Shown here: positions 46,948-57,375 of the stretch, piece after piece
Position numbering within the stretch: position 1 is the first letter of the stretch
Layout: every line of letters starts with the position of its first letter
Translations under genes and position numbers: made by a program
Notes under the pieces: model-generated
What the model saw: only the letters and a program-made list of their open reading frames with translations
Database searches by the model: none
Told to the model about the DNA's origin: nothing
Source: Heliocidaris erythrogramma
Lineage: Eukaryota; Echinodermata; Echinoidea; Camarodonta; Echinometridae
Length of the DNA: 64,000 nucleotides
Assembly (NCBI GenBank): GCA_025617745.1
Contig: CM046869.1
Location: forward strand, 19,174,994 to 19,238,993
Direction: 5' to 3'

Positions 46948-48290
46948 AACAGTATTTTTCCTGAATGCAATATACATTTAGATAGGTCTAGTTATTGTTT
47001 CAGATCTTTAAATTCTAGACAAAGTCCAAGTTCTAATTCGGCAATTCAAATTCAATTCAATTCAATTCAATCTTGTCTTGAGTTTAATTATATTATGATG
47101 AAGAAGATGTTGGGTTTCGCCTTCGAAGTACTACAAATGTTTACAAATGCCCCTCTGCATGTATGTTTGTTGCAAAACTTATGAATTATAAATTATCATC
47201 ATTAATTAGTCTATTTAGAGAGGTTAATTATTATTATTATTATTTATTATTATTCATTATTAATATTAATATTAATAATATTAATGTTAGGCCCTAATCA
47301 GAACGTTGGCATATGCCTAATTGATGTATAAACTATAATAAAATTAAAGTTAATTATAATTAATTATTATGATTTGAATTGGAAATGTAATTTTGCAATA
47401 TTTTCAGGCCATTATGATATTATAGGAGCGGAGGGCCAAAATTCAATGTATTTTTGGCCTAATTCTATGACAGAACCCCCCCCCCCCCCCCCCCCTACCT
47501 TTGATAACTTTATTTTCAAATTATTACCACTCGACTTTTCGGAGTCTTCCTCGGTAACAATGTGAATGAAAAAAAAAAAAACGGATGAAAAACAATGGAA
47601 TAAGTTAAAATCAAGTAGGCTACATAAGTCAAATAATTGTCTAAGTCAAAGGTCTTTTAAAAGTCGATCTTCTCTTTAGACTTTAGATTCTATTGTTTTT
47701 AACCCTTTATAAGTCGAAGCTTTTTTCTTGAGTCCCAACTGATTTGACTTCGGGAAGGTTGACTGTATGAGATTAAGTGCGGAATAATCAAAGGAAAAAG
47801 AATGCATGGATTATAAAAATTCACATTTGTATGTTTCATTGAAAATCCAAATCTTGATCAGATTTGGAGCTCACTTTTCCCTCCGGTCACTTGAATTGTA
47901 AGTGATACAGCTTCTATTGGGAACTTGCTATTGTAATATTTTTTTGTCTCTACATGCCTTATAGAAACAGCTTCATTTTATTTTTGGTGTATAAAACCAT
48001 ATTTTTTTGTTCGGAAAACCTGCATAGGACTAATAGAGTAAGGAGAAGCAATTCTCCATAAATTGCCGCAGAAGACATACGGTTGAGTGCTACATTCAAC
48101 AAGCCATAACTCAGTAACGAAACATCCAATTTCAATTATCTCTTCACCATTGGATTTGTCTCGCCAAGACCTTTATTATGATGTATCATGTATAGTTTGC
48201 CCATATTTGATAAAAAAAAAAATTTGGTGTAACATAGCTATAAACATATTATTTACATGAAACATAACAACTTTACGATGCGTCTTTTCT
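46948..48290. other. unannotated AT-rich intron 1 stretch
   Basis: Contains (ATT)n and TTAATA-rich simple sequence at about 47225-47290 and a C homopolymer at about 47478. No coding evidence. Confidence 0.4.
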
Positions 48291-48293
48291 CAC

Positions 48294-48365
48294 CTGTATA
48301 CTACCTGACAGTAGTAAATTCATCAAAAGCACCGTCAGAGACAGAATAACCGTTGAGAATGCCAT
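48294..48365 (-). CDS. NEU1: candidate NEU1 exon 1 (signal peptide)
   Basis: From ATG at 48365 the minus strand encodes 24 residues. A short polar start (MAFST) precedes a strongly hydrophobic core (VILSLTVLLMNLLL, about 6-19) and a small-residue region SGS, a classical cleavable signal peptide. It ends at a good donor, ATACAG|GTGAGA, in phase 0, the phase NEU1 exon 2 requires. NEU1 is synthesised with an N-terminal signal peptide, and exon 2 lacks one. No other exon with these properties was noticed between 22723 and 48293. Joining the two makes intron 1 25.6 kb, long but possible given its insertions. The pairing is inference. The exon itself could belong to another secreted protein. Confidence 0.6.
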
Positions 48366-48500
48366 ATTAACATTGACAATACAGAGTTATCATTTCACGG
48401 AAAATGTCGCCTCTTGCATAATAATAGTACATACATGTACCATTTACATGCATGACATGTATGCTGCTGCGCTCGACGCTCCTATCCAGCGCTTCTCACA

Positions 48501-48527
48501 TCATGTGACCGATGTCAGATCATGTGA
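48501..48527. promoter_or_regulatory. paired TCATGTGA E-boxes upstream of candidate NEU1 exon 1
   Basis: TCATGTGAC occurs at 48501-48509 and again at 48520-48528, 136 and 155 bases upstream of the ATG at 48365. TCATGTGA is the M-box form bound by the MITF/TFE family, close to the CLEAR element (GTCACGTGAC) through which TFEB/TFE3 drive lysosomal genes. Promoter function is inference. Confidence 0.45.
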
Positions 48528-48528
48528 C

Positions 48529-50176
48529 TTTTTATCCCCCCCCCCCGACCACGCCAGCTCTCGCTCTTTTGGGAGGAGGGGGGGGGGGGGGGGGGTGAGG
48601 GGAGGAAAGGAGGGGAATGAGGGGAAGGTGGACGAGGACAAGGACGACGAGGACGAGGAGGAGGACGAGGACGATGAGAGGGGAAAGATTAAGGAATAGG
48701 ATTAGGAGGGTTAACAGGTAGGCCTATATGAATAAAACATACTTTTGTACAAGAAGGTTTAGGGGCGCCTCAACCGGTCGACTCGACAATTTTGTGACAA
48801 TGATGGAAAACTCTACACAAAGCATAGTTATAGACGGGTCTGTTGCAGGGGAGAAACGGGACCATTCTCCTATTGATTGACAGAAGAGAGAGATGAAAAA
48901 AAAAGAGGAGCAAAAAAATCATGCCGAGAGAAGGAAACTTGAAAAAAAGAAAACTAAAAGAACGGGAAATGGTGAAGAAAAGAATAGTAATACGGAATAA
49001 GAAGAAGAGAAAAGAAAAAAAAAAGTAGGAGGAAGAGAGATAAGGGGTAGAAGGGAAAGAGAGGTTCCCAGATAATTATGTAACTTCTGCATGTAAATTT
49101 TCACTACGAAAAAAATTGCTCGCTCGCAAACATTAGGAAATTGAAAAATTGATATTCGGGAAAAAGGCGTCAGCCCCCTCCTTGCGAAAATGGGCCTGTA
49201 TGATTTGCGATTTTCTTTCATTATCAGGGGGGGGGTATAGGGTGCACCATTTTTGTCGGCAAAATTGGGTGTCGCCCCCCCCTTCAAAATGTTCTAGCGA
49301 CATCCCTGCCTCTCTGTTTTGTTTGTTTGTTTTTTGTTATAGTATGTATTCATTTGCCAATTTAGGGGTCCACGTATACTATAAGGGTATTTGCTCTCTT
49401 TGTTGACCCATCATTCCCATAATTTGTTATTTTGTCTTTGATTTGTATTCTTTTTTAATATAAATGTACGTGTCGCCTTATACTGTTTAATGTATTTTTT
49501 TATATGAAGAATGGAAATAAAATTAAATTGATTGGAAATGAATTATTTTGGGACTGGGAGCCGGAAAGAATCATGAAAGGGACAAAGCTAATTTCTCACT
49601 TCAAAGTCTCAGTTCTAGGCTGGCCCTGGCCCTTGCGCTGCAAAATACGGACCGGTGAAAAAAAACCCAGATTGGTTTGGAAGGGGGTGTGCGGCTGAAG
49701 CCTTCAAACCTTTTTGACAGAAAAGGGTATACCGATACCCATAATTAGAGACTTTGCATGAAAGTGAAATGATTTCAATTATTTTTTTGTTTGTTTGGGA
49801 TTTGCACTTTGGCGAGAATCTCGGTGAGGTATGATTCTGAAGACCCATATTAAGGCCAATATCTAAAAGTGCACGGGACCATTTTTAGGGATTTCGTTTG
49901 TTTGTTTGTTTTTTGCAAAAAAGCGACCCATGCATTAGAGCGGCACACCCCTGTATACCGTAGTACACCCCGGTATAAATAAAAAGAAACATTGAGTGCA
50001 ACTGCTATACTTTATTTTTCTGAATTCATAGCGACGCTCATTTATCTCATCCAGTTTATTTGCATGGGAGGGGAGAGGGGAGGATTCCTTCAAGCGAGAG
50101 TTACCCAGTCGAGGCAAATGGCTTCACCGTATACGCGTCAAACTAAATGATTTCAGGGAAGGGCAGTCGGGGGAAA
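48529..50176. other. unannotated stretch with simple sequence
   Basis: Includes a C run and a G run (48535-48595), a GAGGAC-rich purine block (about 48600-48690) that creates an acidic sham frame, and a second purine block (about 48885-49050). No supported gene. Confidence 0.45.
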
Positions 50177-50359
50177 TATGAGGGGCGACTGAGCAGTTTT
50201 GAGCCTAACATAGAAAGGATTGAGATATGAAGACTAACTTTGGTCTATCAATTCTTTCCCATTCTTGATTCTATCCACTAAATTTCTTGGTCATAGCCAT
50301 TTTGATCATTGTTTTACATGCAGGTTCTTGAACTTTCCGTATCGGGTGTTTCATAAAAA

Positions 50360-51668
50360 TGGAGAAACTTGAGTATATAAAGCTGCCATCAAGTATCTGC
50401 AGCTGACAGGCATGACCCCAGCTGAGATCCATAAGGACATGACGGAAACGTTAGGGGAACATGCCCCTTCATATGCCACAGTGATGCGGTTGGTAAACGA
50501 GTTCAAAAGTGGCAAAGACAACGTTGCAGATGAACCAAGGACAGGGAGGCCAATGACAGCAAACATCTCCAGATAACATTGATCTTGTCCTTGACATGGT
50601 CATGGAGGGTCGCCGGATCTCAACTTATCAGATTTCCAAGAGGTTGGGCATCTCACAAGAGCGAGCAGATCACATAATCAGAGGCGAACTTGGAATGTCA
50701 AAGGTGTCTTTTGACTGACACTCTTTGATGCTAACCCATCCAATTTCTTGAAAGGATTTGTGACTATGGATGAGATTTGGGTTCAACTATCAGCCTGAGA
50801 CCAAGAAGAATTCAAAACAGTGGAAGCATACCATGCACACTTAGAAAAAAAGGTTCAGGTTTGCACCCTAAATGCAACACTGGCAGTACCTTTTTGGGTG
50901 CAATCTTGCACCCTACATGAAAAGGGTGCAAAAATGCACCTTTTTGTTCTTGTTTGCACCCTTTAATGCCCGTTTGCACCCTAAAAGGTGCAGAAACTTT
51001 TGCATCCAAAGGGTGCAAATTTGTACCTTTTCTAAAAGGTACAACTCTGCACCCTTTAAGGGTGCAAAATGTAGCTAACTGCACCCTTAAAGGTGCAAAA
51101 AGCTTCTTAGGGTGCAAAGTTGCACCCAAAAAGGTGCAAAATTGTACCTTTATTTCTAAGTGTGTGTCACCAACCCCAAAGGAGGCCAAGGCCTCTGTTT
51201 TCTGGGATGCACAAGGAGTGTTTATGGTGGACTATACCTCCAGAAGGGTTCTACCATCAATGGACAGTACTATACTCTGACCTACTGAAGTGCCTACGCG
51301 AGAACATCAAGAAAAAGAGGCTGGGAATGATCACGAAAGGTGTCTTGTTTCACCAGGACAATGCTCCAACACATTCATCACTGGTTGCGATGGCAACCAT
51401 CCGGGATTGTGACTTCCAAATTGTTCCTCACCCACCATATTCACCAGACCTATAGCCCCGTCGGACTTCCATCTCTTCCCGAATCTCAAAAAGAATTTGG
51501 CTGGACAATGCTACACCACCGATGAGAAGGTCATTGATGCCGTCGACTCCTACCTGGAGGACCAACCAAAGGACTTCTACTGCAGTGGTATTGAGGCACT
51601 CCGTCACCGCTGGAAGAATTGTGTGGACTCACAAGGGGACTATGTAGAAAATAGCGCAGTAAAGTACT
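50360..51668 (+). pseudogene. mariner transposase, multiply frameshifted and interrupted
   Basis: From ATG 50360 fragments appear in changing frames. An HTH region follows: AAIKYLQLTGMTPAEIHKDM, then VMRLVNEFKSG and EPRTGRP, then RRISTYQISKRLGISQERAD. The first catalytic block is DEIWVQ (normally DETWV). After the MITE at 50836-51165 the frame resumes with SPTPKEAKASVFWDAQG, then the second Asp in FHQDNAPTHSS and the third in PPYSPDL, about 34 residues apart (D,D34D). The C-terminal GQCYTTDEKVIDAV...DFYCSGIEALRHRW follows. Several frame changes and in-frame stops make it inactive. Confidence 0.88.
50836..51165. mobile_element. 330-bp MITE built of GGGTGCAAA words, nested in the transposase
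   Basis: The ends CACACTTAGAAAAAAAGGT and ACCTTTATTTCTAAGTGTG are inverted. The interior is almost wholly made of GGGTGCAAA/TTTGCACCC words in both orientations at short intervals, which could fold into many small hairpins. It splits the transposase between the codons for WKHT and SPTPK. Confidence 0.85.
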
Positions 51669-51852
51669 TCTTACTCTTACCACCTCTCGGAGGCTCAAAA
51701 CTTTTCAATCGCCCCTCGTATAGTTTAAAAAAAAATCATCACATAAATCATGTATCTCTCAGAGTTATTTCTTTTATAGTAAATTTATGCTTCGGATCAC
51801 ATGAAGAGCTCTTGACCAATCCATGAACAAGAATTTTTATGAGGGATATTAT

Positions 51853-51878
51853 AATGATGATGATGATGATGATGATGA

Positions 51879-51922
<44 letters not shown>

Positions 51923-51930
51923 TAGTAGTA

Positions 51931-51961
<31 letters not shown>
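51853..51961. repeat. compound microsatellite (ATG)n(ACT)n(AGT)n(AAT)n
   Basis: Runs of trinucleotide units, with ACT and AGT runs facing each other across CTATAG. Confidence 0.95.
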
Positions 51962-51962
<1 letters not shown>

Positions 51963-52149
51963 CAGTCTAAAACATAATAGCCTATTTGACAATGAAGGAT
52001 CGCGTCTACATGGGTAATTTTCATAATTTTCAGTGAAATGGGAGACGAGAGAATGAGAGAGTGGGAAAGAGAGAGGCTGAACGGAGAAGCAGGGAGTGGA
52101 AATTAACTGACAAAAATATAAAAGAGGGTGGGTGTATCATGGGTTACAG

Positions 52150-54025
52150 CCCTATAGCTAGAAAGTCCGATAGACCGACACCCAATAGATAGAAGGTTCG
52201 ATAGACCGAATGTACGAGAGGGTCCAATAGACAGACGGTTCTATCATAGACCGAATCGGCGGAGGGTCCGATAGTCCGAAGGTTCTATAGATGAATGTCC
52301 AACGGGGTCCGATAGTCAGAACGTCCGATAGACAGATGGTTCTATAGACCGAATCGGCAAAAGGGTACGATAGTCCGAAGGTTCAGTAGGGGTCCGATAG
52401 TCAGAAGGTCCGATAGACCGACAATAACGTAAAAACGGTAAAATAAGTGGATACAAGTTTTTAAAAAATGGGGAACTTATTTTAAAGTTTTGTTTTATAC
52501 ATTTTCAACATGTTAAAAGTATTTTTTATCAGAGCATCATCATCATCACCGTTGGGCGGGGGTGGTCCACCCATGCAGCTCAGCCCCCCCCCCCCCCGGT
52601 TAATTTTGCCACTAAACCGATGTATTGGCAATGGGGAACGCTGACCATTTTTGAAACATGGAAATTATATGGTGCACACTAAAGCCCCGAGGCCCATCAT
52701 GCCCGAAGCATTTTTTTTTTAGTGGAAAGGGCGTCCCCTTCTATAACACAAGTGTTATTTTTTAAACAAAGAATTTTTATTGGGTGCACACTTTATAGTT
52801 GAATTTTCATTAAAAGACAACAAAAGATAAGATTCTGACCGATAAAAATGAACTTGTTTCAATTAGGCCCTACCACCTTCTTGGGAGGGGGCGTTTCCAT
52901 TTTTTTTTAGGGTTGTCAGGTGATATTTTCCTACCAGCTATGATGTCAGCTTTTATACTTTCTTGAATGTTCACCGACTACACCCGTACTACAACCTTGT
53001 GGCAAATTTTAGTCTGTGGACTCTGTCGGGTAAATTATACCATTTTTTTGCCGGGGGGGGGGGTGGGGGCATTCGAGAATAGTCGGATACCTCACTTCCC
53101 GAATATTATGATATTCGGGCTTCTTGTTGCTGCAGGACGTAAGAGGTGCTTGCTGCAAGAAACAATCTAGGCCTAGTTTCTTGATTGTATGAGCGAGCAA
53201 AGCGAGCGAACGAGAGAGAGAGAAAAAAAGAAGAATTTTGTATCCTGAGAATAGGTTCTAGCGTATTGTTATTCCGTTCTTATAATCTGTGTAACATGTT
53301 GTCGGCATCTTCCGTTCTCATATTGGGAAGAGACTATTGGTCACAGGCCATTATTTCTGAAAATTCATCTCTTTAGCCCCTTTAGGTCAACTTGCCGCTC
53401 GATTCCTTTCAGTTATGTTGCTAACATTCTTTGAGTAGAAAAATAGCATAACAATAGCTAGAGATTCATGATGCAAACCAAATAACTTCCATAAGAATAT
53501 GACTTATTAATATAATTGGCATTGGTTTATATACATAACTATGGCGATTATATTAATAAGTAATATCAATAATGAAAATATAATGGGCATTGGTAAATAA
53601 CCCTAATAATGCTAGTGAGCGAAGTTTTTGAATTTTTGTTTTCTTCTCTTTCCTTTCTGATTTCTTCTTTTCTTTTCTTCTTTCCTTTTCAACCTCTTCC
53701 TTTTTTGCTTTTTCTTTGATTGGAACGCCCCCACTTATTTTAACCACTTATTTTTTACCCACTTATCATTTTATCCACTATTTTACCCTTTTTTACGTAT
53801 TTATGGTCGGTCTATCGGACCTTCTAACTATCGGACCTTCTGACTATCGGACCCTTTGGTCATTCGATCTATAGAACCTTCGAACTATTGGACCCTCCTG
53901 CCGATTCGGTCTATAGAACCTTCTGTCTACTGGACCCTCTCGTACATTCGGTCTATCGAACCTTCTATCTATTGGGTGTCGGTCTATATCGGACCCGTTA
54001 ACTATCGGACCTTCTAGCTATAGGG
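52150..54025. mobile_element. 1.9-kb foldback element with arms of short GGTCCGATAG repeats
   Basis: Arms of about 290 bp (52150-52435 and about 53790-54025) are reverse complements. Each is built from roughly 17-22-bp variants of GGTCCGATAGNC(A/C)GAA and GGTTCTATAGACCGAAT. Outer ends are CCCTATAGCTAGAA and its inverse TTCTAGCTATAGGG. The interior (52440-53785) is non-coding, with C, G, purine and pyrimidine tracts. Confidence 0.8.
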
Positions 54026-54298
54026 ATGACCCCGTATCATGTGTATAGGGCACCGACAAATTATTTGCCCATCTGTGGCGTTTCTGGACCTTGCATGGCT
54101 TCATGCTGGGGGTAGGGGACTAATCCGAGCCATTCGAATAAAATAAAATAAAATAAATTTATTGAACTAAAATCCACCATATTATCATCGTCAACGTAGA
54201 AATAGAAAAGGAAGATTGAAAATAGGTTACAGATGATCAAAGCGGAATATTAATCACTGAAAAATAACAAACAGTTCAGTTTCTACGTCGTAGTGGCA

Positions 54299-54730
54299 CA
54301 CTCTTAAAAAATTGGGTAAATTTTGTTGGGCAACACATTGTTGGTTAGAGTTTTGCCAAAAACTGCGCAAATCATGCCCAAACATGGTCAAGATCAATTG
54401 ACCAATTTGTGTATTCTTACCAACAGTTGTGGTCAAATTGATGTTGGGCAAAATTTACCTTTACATTTGGTAAATTCTTTATAATCTTGGGCAAACTTAA
54501 CCACATGTGTGTTAATCGTCGCCCAATAATGTGTGCTGGGTAATTAGTCCCTGGGCAATTGTTGGTCAATGAGAAACAACACATGTTGGGTAATTTTCAC
54601 TTACCCAAAGTTAGGTAATTCTATTGACCAACACAGTTTGGGCAATAAGTGCCCAAATGTTTAATGGACAGCATACGACCCAACGTTGGTTAAGAATTGG
54701 TTAAAAAAATGACCAACCATTTTAAGAGTG
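54299..54730. mobile_element. 432-bp MITE built of TTGGGCAAA/TTGGTCAA words
   Basis: Inverted ends CACTCTTAAAA and TTTTAAGAGTG. The interior is dense in TTGGGTAAA, TTGGGCAA, GGTCAATTGACC and their reverse complements. The architecture is like that of the 50836-51165 MITE but with a different word. Confidence 0.8.
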
Positions 54731-55390
54731 CAGGTGGGACATAAACGTTTATTAACTTCTAAACTTTGTGACGTCCTTGTTCTATCATTAATTTACTATT
54801 GCTTATTCTTATGCTTAGATAATTTTTGATATGTGACTTGTCTGTCTCTAGTAATGATCCACATATTTCAGTACTAAGAAAATCACTTCTCTGGGCCCAT
54901 ATATTCCCTTGTATGGAGGAGGGGGTGGGGCCGACGGACGTTTAGTTACCGCATGATCCCTTTTCGATCTCTCAGTATCAATTAAAAAAATGACAATCTA
55001 GCAAGGTTGATCACCTTTTTAGAAATAGAGACAATAGAGAGTTCGTGTTTTTGACATCATAGTGGTTGTCTGCTCAAATTTATTTATTTATTTATCTATT
55101 ATTTTTGTCCTGGCCATGTAAACAAAGATACATGTGCAAAGGCCATTTAAATATTGCCAATTTGATATAATGTAAACAATTGACAACATAATTTCTTTTA
55201 CAAATGTTTATCGTTAAAAGTAAAAATACATTTATATTTTCTACATAAAATAATTTGAAATAATGATTGAAATTTGTTACATTTTAAAAACTTTGGTAAA
55301 ACAATAACAGAAGAGAGATTTATCATCAAAAATAATTTTTGCAATCGGCACGACCTCGAGCCTCAGCAGCGCAGCGCAGCACAGCTCAGG
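54731..55390. other. unannotated stretch upstream of the 55459 exon
   Basis: AT-rich with a TTTA run near 55078. It turns GC-richer from about 55345 (CAGCGCAGCGCAGCACAGC), as expected near a promoter. Confidence 0.4.
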
Positions 55391-55398
55391 TCACATGA
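55391..55398. promoter_or_regulatory. TCACATGA E-box upstream of the 55459 exon
   Basis: TCACATGA, preceded by GG, lies 61 bases upstream of the ATG at 55459. It is the same MITF/TFE-type octamer, read on the other strand, as at 48501 and 48520. A single octamer can occur by chance. Confidence 0.3.
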
Positions 55399-55458
55399 AA
55401 GTTCGAGAGATACGCCCGCCGAGACACTTAAACTAGAACGTTTTTTGCTGAATTTAAG

Positions 55459-55514
55459 ATGAATTTCTCAACAGACGACGATGATGGTGACTTTGGATTC
55501 TCCCCTGGTCCTGG
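55459..55514 (+). CDS. candidate first coding exon of an unrecognised gene
   Basis: ATG at 55459 opens an acidic, glycine-rich peptide of 18 codons plus two bases (MNFSTDDDDGDFGFSPGP), ending at donor CCTGG|GTAATT (phase 2). The preceding 110 bases are locally GC- and CpG-richer and hold the E-box. No homologue is recognised. Downstream exons were not identified with confidence: a phase-compatible acceptor exists at 60895, but it gives only about 20 codons before a stop. Transcription would run away from NEU1. Confidence 0.35.
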
Positions 55515-55869
55515 GTAATTGTCTTTTTTTGTATAAATTCTGATGATATTCTGCATGTTTTCGATTTCGTTTCCGGTTTTTCTTTCGTTAGACACTAGTG
55601 ACAGGCGCTAGGCGCGCAGCTCTACAGATCGACTACAGCGGGCCGCCGGCACGGCTGGGCCCTCCTGTATGGTCGCGGACTGGCAGAGGCACCACACAGG
55701 CTGTCTTGTCACTGTCAGTGACACGTAACTTTTGTCTTGAACATCTTCAATTCTTGTATACTGATGTGATATTATGCCTTTAGAGATAAGAATATTGGGC
55801 AATCCTAGGTTTTAGCGGTCTAAATTATTTTAGGTTGCTAACTAGGGTTAGGGGTCACTCATAGGTACA

Positions 55870-56541
55870 TTCCTATACTTCGTGTGTATAATGTAGGCAG
55901 TCATACACCTCATCTTTTTAAAACACCACTGCACAAAAGTCACCAATATTCACTCAAAATCGGCATTTAATTTTCAAAAACCGACCCCAAAATATCCAAG
56001 AAATACAATAAATTCAACTCACCAATGTTGGAAAAGATATTTACAAAAATGAAATCCGCAATTTACTGTTGATTCTCGCGAAACGAGCTATCGGAGTCAT
56101 TGTGTACATTTCCTGGTCGCCGCGGGCGCTGACATCTCCCCAAAAGAGTTTTGTCCTCAAAAATTCGGTCCCTATGGCGTACACGGAAAAGTTCCGATTT
56201 TCTGTGTGCGCGATCGTAAAGATCGATGTGCCCTTGCGATCCCGAGTTTCTTCGTGGACAAAAATTATATTGGCCGATTTTAGTCTAAGACATCGGCAGT
56301 TTGTAAACAACACGCGATCGCGAAACAAATCGGCGGGGATTTCTCCGGTTTTGGACAAGATTTTGACTTTGGATTTTGCTGTAAATATCAAAAGTTCTTC
56401 CTAACGGCCATTTGAGGGTAGGAGTGAGATTTTTAAGGGCTGAATTTGAAAGCAAGTATTTAAAATATTTATCTTATTTCCCCCCCCATACCTTTAGTAC
56501 ATGCGACAGAAAATACCAACTATTTTACAGAAATGTACCCG
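55870..56541 (-). mobile_element. solo copy of the foldback inner arm
   Basis: About 670 bp bounded by TACATTCCTATAC and CAGAAATGTA. It is very similar to the right arm at 29405-30080 and the copy at 57456-58146. It holds the same 110-120-codon minus-strand frame (56041-56391) as the other copies. Confidence 0.75.
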
Positions 56542-56548
56542 GGAGTGG

Positions 56549-56570
56549 TTAGGGTTAGGGTTAGGGCATA
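56549..56570 (+). repeat. short interstitial TTAGGG run
   Basis: GGTTAGGGTTAGGGTTAGGG: three consecutive telomere-type hexamers next to the right end of an inverted-repeat element. A single GGGTTAGGGG also occurs near 55845. Confidence 0.8.
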
Positions 56571-57375
56571 GACGAGCTGAACTTAGCAACCTAAAATAAG
56601 TTTAGACCGCTAAAACCCAGGATCGCCAAATATTGGATATAATAGCTAATATTCCCAGTAATCCTCAAATTGGCAAAAATCCTACCTAAAGTTAGGATAT
56701 CAAAAAAAGTAGTGAGCAGAAAATTAAAGAGGTATTGAATTTCTATAGACATGATTGATAGAGTGGACAGTGGACGTCTTTTATGACGTTACAACACAAT
56801 TTGATAGATATACATTAAAAATGTAATATCAAATGAAGCAGAATATACCGTAAAATAATGTCATACAACAAATTTTTTATCTTATAAACTCTCATTTTAA
56901 GGCCAAATCCAGTCGCTTACCATCAGCTTTCGCTCACCACAGACGAGTCCATACTTCGCGGATTATGTTTGGCGCCCTCTTTTGGCCCTATTTGTGCATA
57001 TTAATTACGATAAATAATAAATAAGACGTCAGAATTTTGTGGAATGACCAAGAATTATTGAAAGTCGTTTGTGCTATTAGTTCTTCAAAAATATTTGTAA
57101 AAACCTTTAGAGCTGTCGCAATTTCCTTTTCAAGTGAATGACTTTACGTGGATAAGCTTATGGATCGTAATGGTAATGTTTTTTCGTCGCATTTTGCCTC
57201 TTTTGGGTTGTTTCCGTATTGTAGAACGATTTTCCACAGTCCCACATACAGTAGCGCGTATAATGTACTTTTTATCGCGTATTTAGTACTGATACGCGAA
57301 GTATGGACATCTGCGAAGTTTGGACACACTGCCATACTATAGGTATAAAGCCTTAAGAGCAACGAACTGTATCGT

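Larger units (their letters stand above)
50177..51720 (+). mobile_element. decayed mariner element with a nested MITE
   Basis: Inverted ends GAGGGGCGACTGAGCAGTTT and AGGCTCAAAACTTTTCAATC...CCCCTC, each next to TA, enclose about 1.54 kb, or about 1.2 kb without the nested MITE. This is the normal mariner length. Confidence 0.85.
55790..56634. mobile_element. inverted-repeat element enclosing a solo foldback arm
   Basis: Ends of about 52 bp are inverted (CCTAGGTTTTAGCGGTCTAA left; TTAGACCGCTAAAACCCAGG right). Inside lie a copy of the foldback inner arm (55870-56541) and a short TTAGGG run (about 56549-56570). Confidence 0.7.

Noticed and set aside
48373-48699. Frame ending in a run of Glu and Asp
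   Set aside because: The acidic tail is a GAGGAC repeat, and the start overlaps the promoter side of candidate NEU1 exon 1.
51823-52017. Asp/Thr homopolymer frame
   Set aside because: It is a trinucleotide microsatellite.
56549-56570. Telomere or chromosome end
   Set aside because: There are only three hexamers, inside continuous sequence and at a transposon border.
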